A stretch of DNA of 64,000 nt from JBCCEJ01 sp039030335 (lineage in GTDB: Bacteria > Pseudomonadota > Gammaproteobacteria > HK1): NCBI GenBank assembly GCA_039030335.1, contig JBCCEJ010000015.1, positions 1-64,000 of the forward strand. Reading direction: 5' to 3'. Made by a program: the position numbers and the translations under genes. The notes under the pieces were generated by a model. That model ran no database searches. It was given only the letters and a program-made list of their open reading frames with translations, and had not been told where the DNA came from. Shown piece after piece: positions 17,310-25,922 of this stretch. The stretch's first letter is position 1; the number at the start of each line of letters is the position of its first letter.

Positions 17310-19091
17310 ATGTCCCACTATGCTGCACCAATCGACGACATGAAATTTGCACTGCGCGAACTCGTCGATACCAATGCACTTGCCGAGATCGACAGATTCG
17401 CCGAGATCGACACCGAACTCGAAGACGCCATCCTCGAAGAAGCCGGTAAATTCTGCGCGGAGGTGCTGGCTCCGCTGAATGGGCCAGGGGACGCGCACGG
17501 CTGCACCTGGAATGACGGCGTCGTCACCACTCCGCCGGGGTTCAAGGAAGCCTATGCCGGACTGGTCGAAGGTGGGTGGACTACGCTGTCTGCTGCGCCC
17601 GAGCACGGTGGCCAGGGATTACCGGCGCGCGTGAGCCTACTCGTCGACGAGATGATGATCGCTACCAACATGGCGTTCAGCATGACGCCGGGGCTGACGC
17701 TTGGTGCCTACCATGCGATCGCTGCCCACGCCTCGGATGAACTCAAGGCCCGCTACCTGCCGAAGATGGTGTCCGGCGAATGGTCGGGCACGATGTGCCT
17801 GACCGAACCACACTGTGGCACCGACCTTGGGCTGTTGCGCACCCGGGCGGAGCCGCAGGCCGACAGCAGCTACAAGTTGACCGGCACAAAAATCTTCATC
17901 TCCGCCGGCGAGCATGACCTGACGGATAACATCATCCACCTGGTGTTGGCCCGCCTTCCGGATTCTCCGAAAGGCGTGCACGGTATTTCGCTGTTCGTGG
18001 TGCCGAAGTTCGCCCTGGATTCAGACGGCAACCCATCCGGGCGCAATGGCGTCGTCTGCGGTGCGATCGAAGAGAAGATGGGGATTCACGGGTCGCCGAC
18101 CTGCGTCATTAACTTCGACGAGGCCACCGGTTATCTGGTGGGCACGGAAAATCACGGTATGCGGCAGATGTTCACGATGATGAACGCGGCGCGTCTCGGC
18201 GTGGGCAACCAGGGCATTGGACTCACCGAAGCGGCGTATCAGAAGGCGGTTGCCTACGCGCGCGAGCGCCTGCAGGGCCGTGCGCTGAAAGGGGCTGCAC
18301 ATCCAGACAAATCGGCCGATCCCATCATCGTGCACCCGGATGTCAGGCGTATGCTCCTGACGATGCGTGCGTCGGTCGAGGGTGGCCGCGGACTCGCGAT
18401 GTGGATCGCCACGGAACTCGACATCAGCCATCATCACCCAGACCCCGAACGCCGTCGCGAGGCGGATGATTTCGTGCAGTTGATGACGCCGATCGTCAAG
18501 GCCTACTGCACTGATCTCGGGCTCGACTGCGCCAACCTCGGCATTCAGATCATGGGCGGACACGGCTATGTGCGTGACCATGGCATGGAACAGCTCAGTC
18601 GCGATGCCCGCATCACGCAGATCTACGAAGGTACCAACGGGATTCAAGCGCTCGACCTGGTCGGGCGCAAGCTCGGCGCCCACACGGGGCGCTACCTGCG
18701 CGGTTTCTTCCATCCGGTAGAGGCGTTTTTGTCCGAGCACGCTGACAACGAGGCGCTCGATGGCATCGTCCAGCCCGTTGCCAAGAGCTTTGGGCGTTTG
18801 CAACGGGCGACGGCCTATCTGGCCGAAAGTGGTCTCAACGACCCGGACGAAGCGGCCGCTGCTGCGACGGATTACCTGAAGCTATTTGGCCTGACGGCGT
18901 TCGGGTACGTCTGGGCGCGCGCCGCCCTGGTGGCGAGCCGCCGCCAGGAGGACCCGACCGGGTTCTATGCGGACAAGCTTGCGACGGCCCGATTCTTTGC
19001 CGCGCGTATTCTTCCCGGGAGCAGCGCAGCTTTCGGTGCATTGATGGCGGGAGCCGGGAGCATCATGGATTTTCGTGAGGAGGCGTTCTAG
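17310..19091 (+). CDS. Acyl-CoA dehydrogenase, long DmdC-like type
   Basis: A 593-residue flavin enzyme that introduces the alpha-beta double bond in acyl-CoA. The length, the N terminus MSHYAAPIDDMKFALREL and the C-terminal extension place it in the roughly 600-residue group that includes 3-methylmercaptopropionyl-CoA dehydrogenase DmdC and many acyl-CoA dehydrogenases with an extra C-terminal domain. The FAD region MCLTEPHCGTDLG, the IFISAGEHD segment and the catalytic-Glu motif YEGTNGIQALDL are present. It lies 81 bp after the multifunctional enzyme in the same direction, so a role in the same fatty-acid pathway is likely. The exact chain length or methylthio substrate cannot be told from sequence. 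Confidence 0.93.
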   Translation: MSHYAAPIDDMKFALRELVDTNALAEIDRFAEIDTELEDAILEEAGKFCAEVLAPLNGPGDAHGCTWNDGVVTTPPGFKEAYAGLVEGGWTTLSAAPEHGGQGLPARVSLLVDEMMIATNMAFSMTPGLTLGAYHAIAAHASDELKARYLPKMVSGEWSGTMCLTEPHCGTDLGLLRTRAEPQADSSYKLTGTKIFISAGEHDLTDNIIHLVLARLPDSPKGVHGISLFVVPKFALDSDGNPSGRNGVVCGAIEEKMGIHGSPTCVINFDEATGYLVGTENHGMRQMFTMMNAARLGVGNQGIGLTEAAYQKAVAYARERLQGRALKGAAHPDKSADPIIVHPDVRRMLLTMRASVEGGRGLAMWIATELDISHHHPDPERRREADDFVQLMTPIVKAYCTDLGLDCANLGIQIMGGHGYVRDHGMEQLSRDARITQIYEGTNGIQALDLVGRKLGAHTGRYLRGFFHPVEAFLSEHADNEALDGIVQPVAKSFGRLQRATAYLAESGLNDPDEAAAAATDYLKLFGLTAFGYVWARAALVASRRQEDPTGFYADKLATARFFAARILPGSSAAFGALMAGAGSIMDFREEAF

Positions 19092-19705
19092 TGGAAGTTG
19101 CGTGTCTGGATCTGGAAGGCGTGCTGATCCCCGAAATCTGGATCAACGTGGCCGAGCGAACCGGTATCGAGGGCCTCAAGGTCACGACCCGCGATATCGC
19201 TGATTACGATGAGCTGATGACCTATCGCCTCCAGATACTCGACGAGCACAACATCACGCTGCCGGAGATCCAGGCAGTTATCGACACGCTGTCGCCGCTG
19301 GACGGCGCTGCCGACTTTCTGAATTGGCTACGTGAACGTTTCCAGGTGCTGATCCTGTCGGACACGTTCTACCAGTTCGCGAGCCCGCTGATGCGCCAGC
19401 TCGGTTGGCCGACCCTGTTCTGCCACAAACTCGAAGTTGACGTGCGGGGCAAGATCAAGGACTACACGCTGCGGATGCCCGACCAGAAGCGCGCGAGCGT
19501 TGAAGCGCTCAGGCAGATAGAGTTCCGGACCATCGCTGCCGGCGATTCCTACAATGATACGACGATGCTCGGCGCGGCTGATGCCGGCATTCTGTTCTGT
19601 CCTCCCGACAACGTCGTACGGGAGTTTCCGCAGTTTCCGGTGACTCGCAACTACGACGAGTTGCGGAGCGAGTTCGCCAGGGCGAGCCTGCGCGATGTCA
19701 CCTGA
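19091..19705 (+). CDS. thrH: Bifunctional phosphoserine phosphatase/homoserine phosphotransferase
   Basis: The 204-residue HAD-family protein closely fits ThrH of pseudomonads (about 205 residues). The phosphorylated Asp is in CLDLEGV (D7, with E9 replacing the usual second Asp, as in ThrH). Later motifs are LSDTFYQF and AAGDSYNDTTML. ThrH dephosphorylates phosphoserine and can transfer the phosphate to homoserine, linking serine and threonine synthesis. The start is a GTG at 19091 that shares its G with the stop of the acyl-CoA dehydrogenase gene; a GAGGAGG box lies just before it. Its coupling to a beta-oxidation operon is unusual. Confidence 0.94.
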   Translation: MEVACLDLEGVLIPEIWINVAERTGIEGLKVTTRDIADYDELMTYRLQILDEHNITLPEIQAVIDTLSPLDGAADFLNWLRERFQVLILSDTFYQFASPLMRQLGWPTLFCHKLEVDVRGKIKDYTLRMPDQKRASVEALRQIEFRTIAAGDSYNDTTMLGAADAGILFCPPDNVVREFPQFPVTRNYDELRSEFARASLRDVT

Positions 19706-20288
19706 AGACGGAACGCCAGGACATGGCGAGAGCAAGACCGCCGACCGGGCGCGGTCAGGCGACCCGGAAGTTCCGGCCCAAAGGCGTCGGAGCCTCATGC
19801 GACGTTGGGGCTACGAACTCATCATCGTAGTCGCCGTGTTCGCAGGACTGCAGGCGTGGATGAGCCGCGGCGCTGCCTCCGGCGCGGCACCGCCGCTCAG
19901 CGGTTTCAGTCTCGACGGTGAAGCGCTCGGCCTGGTCTCCAACCCGGACCGGCCTGTACTGGTTCACTTCTGGGCGACGTGGTGCGGCATCTGCAAGTTC
20001 ATGGATGGCAACATCGCCAACGTTGCCGCCGACCACCCGGTCATCACAGTCGCGCTGAGTTCGGGCGGCGTGGAGCCCGTCAGCAGCCACCTGCGCGATC
20101 GGGATCTGCAGATGCCGGTGCTGTTGGATGATAGTGGCGAAATCGGCCGGCGTTGGGGCGTGCGTGGAGTACCCACGTCTTTCCTCATTGACACGAATGG
20201 CCAGATCCGTAACGTCACCGTGGGATTCACAACCGAACTCGGCTTGCGTGCGCGCCTGCTGTGGCTGCGCTACTTCGGCGCAGCGTAG
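19695..20288 (+). CDS. Membrane-anchored thioredoxin-like protein (ScsD/TlpA type)
   Basis: The 197-residue protein has one hydrophobic segment (about 42-55, ELIIVVAVFAGLQAW) and a periplasmic thioredoxin fold. The redox motif is WCGIC in HFWATWCGICKFM, and the cis-Pro loop is VRGVPTSFLIDT. This fits the DsbE/ScsD/TlpA group of periplasmic thiol-disulfide reductases. The ATG at 19695 overlaps the end of thrH by 11 nt; the later ATG at 19797 (MRRWGYEL), with GGAG close upstream, is an alternative start that keeps the membrane anchor. Its substrate is unknown, and no cytochrome c maturation genes are nearby. Confidence 0.85.
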   Translation: MSPEDGTPGHGESKTADRARSGDPEVPAQRRRSLMRRWGYELIIVVAVFAGLQAWMSRGAASGAAPPLSGFSLDGEALGLVSNPDRPVLVHFWATWCGICKFMDGNIANVAADHPVITVALSSGGVEPVSSHLRDRDLQMPVLLDDSGEIGRRWGVRGVPTSFLIDTNGQIRNVTVGFTTELGLRARLLWLRYFGAA

Positions 20289-20372
20289 CCACCGTATTGC
20301 ATCGCCGCTTAAGACGCGCTGCGCAATCGCGGCACCGTGCGCGGAGTCGATTCGACCAGCCGGAGTGCAGCG

Positions 20373-22658
20373 TCAGGCGCGCAGGCGACGGGCCCGTCCG
20401 ACATACTCCCCCTGCGCATAGTCGACTCCCATTCGCGCCAGCGTCTCCGCGGTTTGCTGATCGCCCACGTACTCGGCGACGGTGCGCAGGCCAAGGCGAT
20501 GCGCGAGACGGTTGATCGAATCGACCATGGTGCGGTCTACCGCATCGCGCTGCATCTCGACGATAAAACTCCCATCGATCTTCAAGACGTCGGCCGGCAG
20601 ATTCTTGAGATAGCCATAGGTGCTGAAGCCGGCCCCAAAGTCGTCTAGGGCAATGGAGCAGCCAAGCGCACGCAGGTCGGTCAGCAACTGGCTGACTGGC
20701 GCCAGTTCCGCCAAGACTGACGATTCAGTAACCTCGAGGCACAGTCTCGCGGCGAACGTGGGGTGAAGCGCGATCGTCTCCAGCAGGCTCGCGCGAAAAT
20801 CCGCGTCGGACAATGACTGGGGCGAGACGTTGAGCGCGATTACACCAAACGACTGTAGCTCGGAATCCGGGTCGCCGAGGGCCGTTAAGGTATGTTCGAG
20901 AACCCAACGGTCGACGCGCGGCATCAGATGATGGCGTTCGGCCGCGCCCAGGAAATGTTCCGGTGCCCAGATTTGACCGCCCTGGTCTTCAAGGCGTAAC
21001 AGCAACTCTGCGCGCTCTGGCAAGCCTTCCTGCAGCGCGGCGATCGGCTGCAGGAACACGAGGAGGCGGTCGTCGGCCAGCGCGTCTTTCAATTCTGCCG
21101 TCCAGCGCTGCGAAGTTCCTTCGTGGCGGGTCATCGGGTCCTCTTCCGCATACCAGTTGACCCGGTTGCCACCGCGTCGCCTCGCTATGCTGCGCGCGAC
21201 CGACGCCTGCGCCAGCAGTGCTTCCCCGTCGAGCGGCGGCGTCGGCAGCACCACCGCACCGACACTGGCGGTAATCGTATGGCCGTTTTCCGTGGCGGCC
21301 GGTTGGTTGGGTACACCGCCGACGATCGTGTGCAGGGCTTCTACGGCTGCGCGAAGATCGGACTCGGTATCGCCATGAAGCAGGAGAGCGAATACATCCT
21401 GGCCAAGGCTGTAGAGGCCGTCCTCAGGTTCGAGTTGGCGTTGCATCGCATTGCTGATATCGCGCAGCAACGCACTGGCGGCGTTGTAGCCAAGTCCGTC
21501 GGCTACGGTCTTGAAATGATCGAGATCCAGGATGCAAAGGGCCATGGGCCGCGGCATGTCGACTGTACGTGCGAGCGCGATACGCAATTGGGCAAGACCC
21601 GGCAAGCCGGTGATCTGATCGTGGGTTGCATAGAACTCGGCCAACCGCTCCGTATCACGCCACTCGCTGATGTCATCGATCCAGACCAGGACGGTGCCGT
21701 CGCCGTTTGGCGCGATAGAACCACTGACAGGGCAGGCGAGGCCGGAAGGCTGTGCCACCACGCCGGCGCCTGAAGGGAGATCGTGCGTCTGGTGACGCCC
21801 GGCACAACGCTCGATATGCCGGGTGAAGGACGCGTCGCTACCCGCTGCTGAATCCTCGCTGTACATGCGCAGATGCGCGTCGATGGATGCGCCGGTGAGC
21901 GCGCTGACGGACAAACCCACGAAGTCGGCCGCTGCCGCGTTGACGCTCTGGATCGTACCGGCAGTGTCGCAGACGACGATGAGGGAGCGGCTGCGCCTTG
22001 CCGCCGCGGCCATGAGGCGATCAGGCGCTAACGCCGCGGCGGCTACACGACCCTGCAACTCGGCGATGACGGCTTCTGCTTCCCGATGGTCGAACACAGC
22101 TTCGCCGCGCCTTAGTCGCGCGTGCCAAAGCCGTTCACCCGCCCACCACAGCGCCCCGCCCAGCAGCGGCCATACGATCGCTTCAGGCGTGCCAGTCAGC
22201 GCCAGAACTGTGCCTGGCGCCGCGCCGCCCGCAGCCCATAGGGCAGCGTCGTGACGCCGGTTCGCGGCCCAGGGCAGCCATGCGATCAGCATGCCGGCGG
22301 CGCAAACGGCTGATACCTGGAGTCCAAAGGCGCCGGCCGAGACGGCCATCAGGGGCGTCACAATGCGCGCCACGCTGCGTTGCTGACCGGCAGCAGCGAG
22401 TAGCGTCAGGCACGCGGCAACGGCGACCGACGCTCCGCTCGCGCCGCCGAGCTGCGTGCCGATCACCAGGAGTACGAAGGTCGCGACGACGGCGTGGTAG
22501 CGATCCCCCGCGCTCCCGGCAGTTGCGTGTTGTTCGGCGAAGGCGGCGCGACGGTGAATCCCGCGCGCGGCGGGCACTGCCGTCGGGCCCGGACTTTCTG
22601 TGAGCTGAGGGTTTCCGGCGTCAGGCGCTTTCGGTGTGTGGTTGGTGTGCATATCCAA
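20373..22658 (-). CDS. PAS-GGDEF-EAL protein with degenerate GGDEF domain
   Basis: A 761-residue inner-membrane signalling protein. Several hydrophobic helices span about residues 55-178, a PAS domain about 215-335, GGDEF about 340-505 and EAL about 520-755. The cyclase signature is GQDVF (419-423), lacking the catalytic acidic residue, so c-di-GMP synthesis is unlikely. In the EAL domain the signature is ELL (551-553) but the catalytic set looks intact: E551, N610, E642, D672-D673, K693 and E729. I infer a c-di-GMP phosphodiesterase whose GGDEF may bind GTP as a regulator. The start lies 4 nt after the stop of the creatininase-like gene, so the two are probably co-transcribed. Confidence 0.92.
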   Translation of the reverse strand: MDMHTNHTPKAPDAGNPQLTESPGPTAVPAARGIHRRAAFAEQHATAGSAGDRYHAVVATFVLLVIGTQLGGASGASVAVAACLTLLAAAGQQRSVARIVTPLMAVSAGAFGLQVSAVCAAGMLIAWLPWAANRRHDAALWAAGGAAPGTVLALTGTPEAIVWPLLGGALWWAGERLWHARLRRGEAVFDHREAEAVIAELQGRVAAAALAPDRLMAAAARRSRSLIVVCDTAGTIQSVNAAAADFVGLSVSALTGASIDAHLRMYSEDSAAGSDASFTRHIERCAGRHQTHDLPSGAGVVAQPSGLACPVSGSIAPNGDGTVLVWIDDISEWRDTERLAEFYATHDQITGLPGLAQLRIALARTVDMPRPMALCILDLDHFKTVADGLGYNAASALLRDISNAMQRQLEPEDGLYSLGQDVFALLLHGDTESDLRAAVEALHTIVGGVPNQPAATENGHTITASVGAVVLPTPPLDGEALLAQASVARSIARRRGGNRVNWYAEEDPMTRHEGTSQRWTAELKDALADDRLLVFLQPIAALQEGLPERAELLLRLEDQGGQIWAPEHFLGAAERHHLMPRVDRWVLEHTLTALGDPDSELQSFGVIALNVSPQSLSDADFRASLLETIALHPTFAARLCLEVTESSVLAELAPVSQLLTDLRALGCSIALDDFGAGFSTYGYLKNLPADVLKIDGSFIVEMQRDAVDRTMVDSINRLAHRLGLRTVAEYVGDQQTAETLARMGVDYAQGEYVGRARRLRA

Positions 22659-22662
22659 TTGG

Positions 22663-23451
22663 TCAGTTAGTGACTGCGCGAGCCGCTCCGAGCACGCGAG
22701 CGACGTCGATCAGGACCGCTGCAAGAAGCTGTTGACCGACGTGCCGTGTCGCGAGATCGGGTCGGCCCATAACGCCTGTCGGCGTATACGTTCGGGGGCC
22801 TGGCGTGCGCGATAGTGGCCCGCTACCGAGTGATTCATCCCACGGCTGCGCGCGTTCCAGAGCGACGCGGTCCGGCGCGATGGCCAGCATGACGGAAGTT
22901 TCTGCCTCATCGGCGTGTCCACCGTGGCACTGGCTGCACAGCATTGCACGGGTCCGGCTGGCATCCGGGCCGCGATTGGTGTGCACTACCAAGGTAGAGT
23001 CACCTCGTGATTCCACCAGCGCATCGAGTGGTGCAATGGTCGATATACCGGTATTCAGAAGCAGCGCCGGTATCTGGTGATAAGGCGCAATCGAATCCAG
23101 TATCGCCGCGACCGATGCGGTGAACGCCTCGGCTGGCACGCTGGTACTGCCGGGGTAGTCCAGGAACGCTGGATAGTGGCCATAGGTCAAGGTCGGCCAG
23201 ACCAACACGGGCCAGCGTGCGGCGAGCGCCGAGCCAAGCCAGTCGGCCTGGACAGCGTCGGTGCACACGGGCAGGTGCCAGCCGTGTTCTTTGGCCGCCG
23301 CGCCGATCGGCAGCACCGGGCGTAGGCCGGCTTCCAGGCCGGCAGCGATGAAGGTCCAGTCGTGCTCAGCTACACAGCTACCGCGTCTGCGCATGGTGCT
23401 AAAGCACCGGTACCGCGAACGCATGACCGGGCCCGCGACGGCGCCCCACAC
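22663..23451 (-). CDS. Creatininase-family metal amidohydrolase
   Basis: The motif PIGAAAKEHGWHLPVCTDA (Glu, His and Asp metal ligands) and GGHADEAETSVMLAI match the creatininase superfamily, which includes creatinine amidohydrolase, FAPy deformylase ArfB and MftE. The domain is about 245 residues. The start is uncertain: GTG at 23451, ATG at 23424 and ATG at 23394 are all in frame, and none has a good ribosome site. The last gives a short N terminus typical of the family. A CSQCHGG segment precedes the second metal motif and is not usual. No creatine, mycofactocin or flavin-synthesis genes are adjacent, so the substrate is unknown. Confidence 0.85.
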   Translation of the reverse strand: MWGAVAGPVMRSRYRCFSTMRRRGSCVAEHDWTFIAAGLEAGLRPVLPIGAAAKEHGWHLPVCTDAVQADWLGSALAARWPVLVWPTLTYGHYPAFLDYPGSTSVPAEAFTASVAAILDSIAPYHQIPALLLNTGISTIAPLDALVESRGDSTLVVHTNRGPDASRTRAMLCSQCHGGHADEAETSVMLAIAPDRVALERAQPWDESLGSGPLSRTPGPRTYTPTGVMGRPDLATRHVGQQLLAAVLIDVARVLGAARAVTN

Positions 23452-23547
23452 GGTCCGCGACTGGGAGGACGGTTGGCATCTGCGGTACCGGCATAATCAT
23501 GGTCGCTCAGTGGCAAGCTCCAAAAACTCAAGGGAAGGCGCGCTCCC

Positions 23548-24096
23548 ATGTCGGATTATATGCGGCTCGATTGGTCCGCGCTGTCGGTTCCTGCGCGGGT
23601 CGTCGTGATCGCCGATACGCACGCGGCGTTGGATCCGCATGTTGCCGAGGCGCTGGCGAGTGCGGATGCGGTGATACATGCCGGAGATGTTGGCGGCGAT
23701 GCGGTGCTTGCAGCGATGGAAGCCGCGTCGTCGCGACACGTCGCGGTCCGCGGCAACAACGACGTGGCGTCCAAATGGCGTGGTGCTGGCGACCCCGGGC
23801 GCCTGCCGCTCCAAGCGTCGATCGAGCTGCCGGGCGGTGATCTCGTCGTGGTGCACGGCCACTTGCACAACCCCGCCGCGCGGCGTCACGCGGTTTTGCG
23901 CCGTGCCTTCCCGCACGCCCGTGCAGTCGTTTACGGACACTCTCATCGACAGGTCTGCGAACGCGGTGGCACACCTTGGCTACTGAATCCGGGTGCGGCG
24001 GGACGTGCCCGCACGTTCGGCGGTGCAGGCTGGCTGTGGCTGAGCGTGAGTGCGCATGGGGCGTGGACCGTGGAGGCCTGTCGCGCGCCGCCCTGA
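23548..24096 (+). CDS. YfcE/MJ0936-type metallophosphoesterase
   Basis: The 182-residue calcineurin-like phosphodiesterase has the standard motif series ADTH, HAGDV, RGNND, VVHGHLH and VYGHSH, which together bind two metal ions. The size fits the YfcE/MJ0936 group of small cytoplasmic phosphodiesterases, active on artificial substrates and with unclear natural ones. A GGAAGG-like box precedes the ATG at 23548. The gene is divergent from the creatininase-like gene, with 96 bp between the annotated starts. Confidence 0.9.
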   Translation: MSDYMRLDWSALSVPARVVVIADTHAALDPHVAEALASADAVIHAGDVGGDAVLAAMEAASSRHVAVRGNNDVASKWRGAGDPGRLPLQASIELPGGDLVVVHGHLHNPAARRHAVLRRAFPHARAVVYGHSHRQVCERGGTPWLLNPGAAGRARTFGGAGWLWLSVSAHGAWTVEACRAPP

Positions 24097-24235
24097 CGGT
24101 AGCGCCCGTGCGCGCTAATGACGCTCATTGTGAGAGACTGCGCGAGGTCGTGGCGCGACGCTGAGACCGTGACCTGGCGTCAGTGCCCGGGCGAAGGCGC
24201 GCAGGGTTATCGTGGAATCGCTGTTGAGGTTCTCT

Positions 24236-24643
24236 ATGAAGTTGAGGTCGAATTGGTTCGTGGCCCTGATGGGCAGCTGCCTGCTGGGACTGAGCAGCAC
24301 CAGTGGTGCCAATGATGTCGCCGTAGAACATGCCAGATTTACGCTCAGCGGCGGAAAATGGGCTGCCAGCGTACGGTTGCGTCATGCGGATACCGGCTGG
24401 AAGCACTACGCAGATGCGTGGCGCGTGGTCGGCGTTGATGGAACTGTGTTCGGTAAGCGCGTGTTACATCATCCCCATGAAAACGAACAGCCGTTCACAC
24501 GCAGCCTGTCCGGCATCTCGATTCCGGCATCGGCGTCGGTGGTATTTGTGGAAGCACACGACAGCGTCCACGGATGGAGCCCCGATCGTATTCGCGTTGA
24601 CCTGAATGTGGCGCGGGGCGAGCGCTTCGAAGTGCGACGCTGA
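24236..24643 (+). CDS. Small secreted protein of unknown function
   Basis: A 135-residue protein with a clear signal peptide: MKLRSNW followed by a hydrophobic core and a likely cleavage after SGA (about residue 25). The start is the ATG at 24236, 6 nt after a GAGG box, rather than the in-frame GTG at 24212. The mature part has an Ig-like beta pattern with TGWKHYADAWRVV and VEAHDSVHGW; His and Trp residues are frequent. I do not recognise the family with certainty. It sits 14 bp before the glycosyltransferase gene and may be co-transcribed. Confidence 0.75.
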   Translation: MKLRSNWFVALMGSCLLGLSSTSGANDVAVEHARFTLSGGKWAASVRLRHADTGWKHYADAWRVVGVDGTVFGKRVLHHPHENEQPFTRSLSGISIPASASVVFVEAHDSVHGWSPDRIRVDLNVARGERFEVRR

Positions 24644-24657
24644 GCCTGGGTCCAGTC

Positions 24658-25902
24658 ATGCCGGCGCACGGTCGGCGTTTGTTCTTCGTCAACCGATTCT
24701 ACGCCCCAGACCAGTCGGCGACGGCGCGTATGTTGACCGGTGTCGCGGAGGGTCTGTCCGCGCGCGGGCATCGGGTACATGTCGTAACCTCGCGTCTTCG
24801 GGCTGACGACGCGCAAGCTGAATTGCTGCCCGAGGAGGTCGTCAACGGCGTTTCGGTACACCGGATCTGGAGTACGAGATTCGGGCGCGCGGCACTCAAA
24901 ACCCGCTTACTCGACTACCTGAGTTTCCACTGGTCCGCCCGTCGCGTGGTGGCGAGCCTCGCGCAGTTCGGCGACGTCGTGGTCGCCAAGACCGATCCGC
25001 CGTTGCTCGGCGTCAATCTTCAGCGCGGGCTGGGCCAGTACACCCATATGAACTGGGTTCAGGACGTGTTCCCCGAACTGGCTCAGCGCACAGGGGTGAT
25101 GCGTTGTGAGTCACGGCTTTACGCGTGGCTGTTGGATGCGCGCAACCGCAATCTGCTGAGCGCCGCCGGGAACGTCGTGCTCGGCGACAGCATGCTGGCA
25201 ACTCTTAAGCGGGCCGCTCCGCATGCCAGGCTAACCGTGATTCCGAACTGGTCGGGCGACCTGCGCCTCGAGTCCGGGGCACGGGGGAGCGCGGGTCGCT
25301 CAGCGGAACACGATGTTGCGTTGACCGTGCCAGCCGCCGGACTGAGCGTCATGTACGCCGGTAATCTCGGTCGCGTACACGACTTCGATACGGTTCTCGA
25401 CGCTGCGCAGCTGCTATCTGCGGCACCGTCCACCGCGGTCGCGCCGATCCGTTTCGAACTCGTTGGCGATGGCGCCCAGAGGGCTTCGTTGGAGCGGGCC
25501 GTCGCCACCAGGAACCTCACCAACGTCGGGTTCCGTGACCCGGTACCCGAATCCGGCCTGCCCGACATGTTAGCGTCCGCCGACGTGCATTTGGTGACGC
25601 TAACTCCAGACTTGGAAGGACTGGTGACGCCGAGCAAGTATTACGGAATTCTGGCGGTTGGCCGACCTGTTGCTTACATCGGTGGGGCGGACGCGGATAT
25701 CGCCGCCGAGGTAGTTGCCGAAGGGGCGGGCATAGCCACGCCGGCCGGTGCACCGGCGCAACTTGCTTCGGCGCTGCTCGCCCTGGCGGCCGATGCGCCA
25801 CGCGTGCGCCAGATGGGCGAGCGTGCCCGTGGATTGTTTCTGAAACGCTATCGCCTCGAGCACTGTCTCGACTCCTGGGAACAGCTGCTCGCGCAAATTT
25901 GA
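24658..25902 (+). CDS. Group 1 (GT4) glycosyltransferase, WcaI/WbuB-like
   Basis: The 414-residue GT-B enzyme begins FFVNRFYAPDQSATARML, typical of GT4 enzymes of the WcaI/WbuB type that act in polysaccharide assembly at the inner membrane. The C-terminal donor domain has VMYAGNLGRVHDFDTVL and the motif LVTPSKYYGILAVGRPV; the usual EXFGxxxxE becomes E-G-L-V-T-P-S-K, as in WbuB-like enzymes. Its stop overlaps the start region of the next gene, a WecA-type initiating transferase, so the two likely work in one lipid-linked sugar pathway. Confidence 0.88.
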   Translation: MPAHGRRLFFVNRFYAPDQSATARMLTGVAEGLSARGHRVHVVTSRLRADDAQAELLPEEVVNGVSVHRIWSTRFGRAALKTRLLDYLSFHWSARRVVASLAQFGDVVVAKTDPPLLGVNLQRGLGQYTHMNWVQDVFPELAQRTGVMRCESRLYAWLLDARNRNLLSAAGNVVLGDSMLATLKRAAPHARLTVIPNWSGDLRLESGARGSAGRSAEHDVALTVPAAGLSVMYAGNLGRVHDFDTVLDAAQLLSAAPSTAVAPIRFELVGDGAQRASLERAVATRNLTNVGFRDPVPESGLPDMLASADVHLVTLTPDLEGLVTPSKYYGILAVGRPVAYIGGADADIAAEVVAEGAGIATPAGAPAQLASALLALAADAPRVRQMGERARGLFLKRYRLEHCLDSWEQLLAQI

Positions 25903-25922
25903 CGTCGACGACCCGGAGCCGC

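Noticed and set aside
20373..22658. Active diguanylate cyclase
   Set aside because: The signature is GQDVF, without the catalytic acidic residue.
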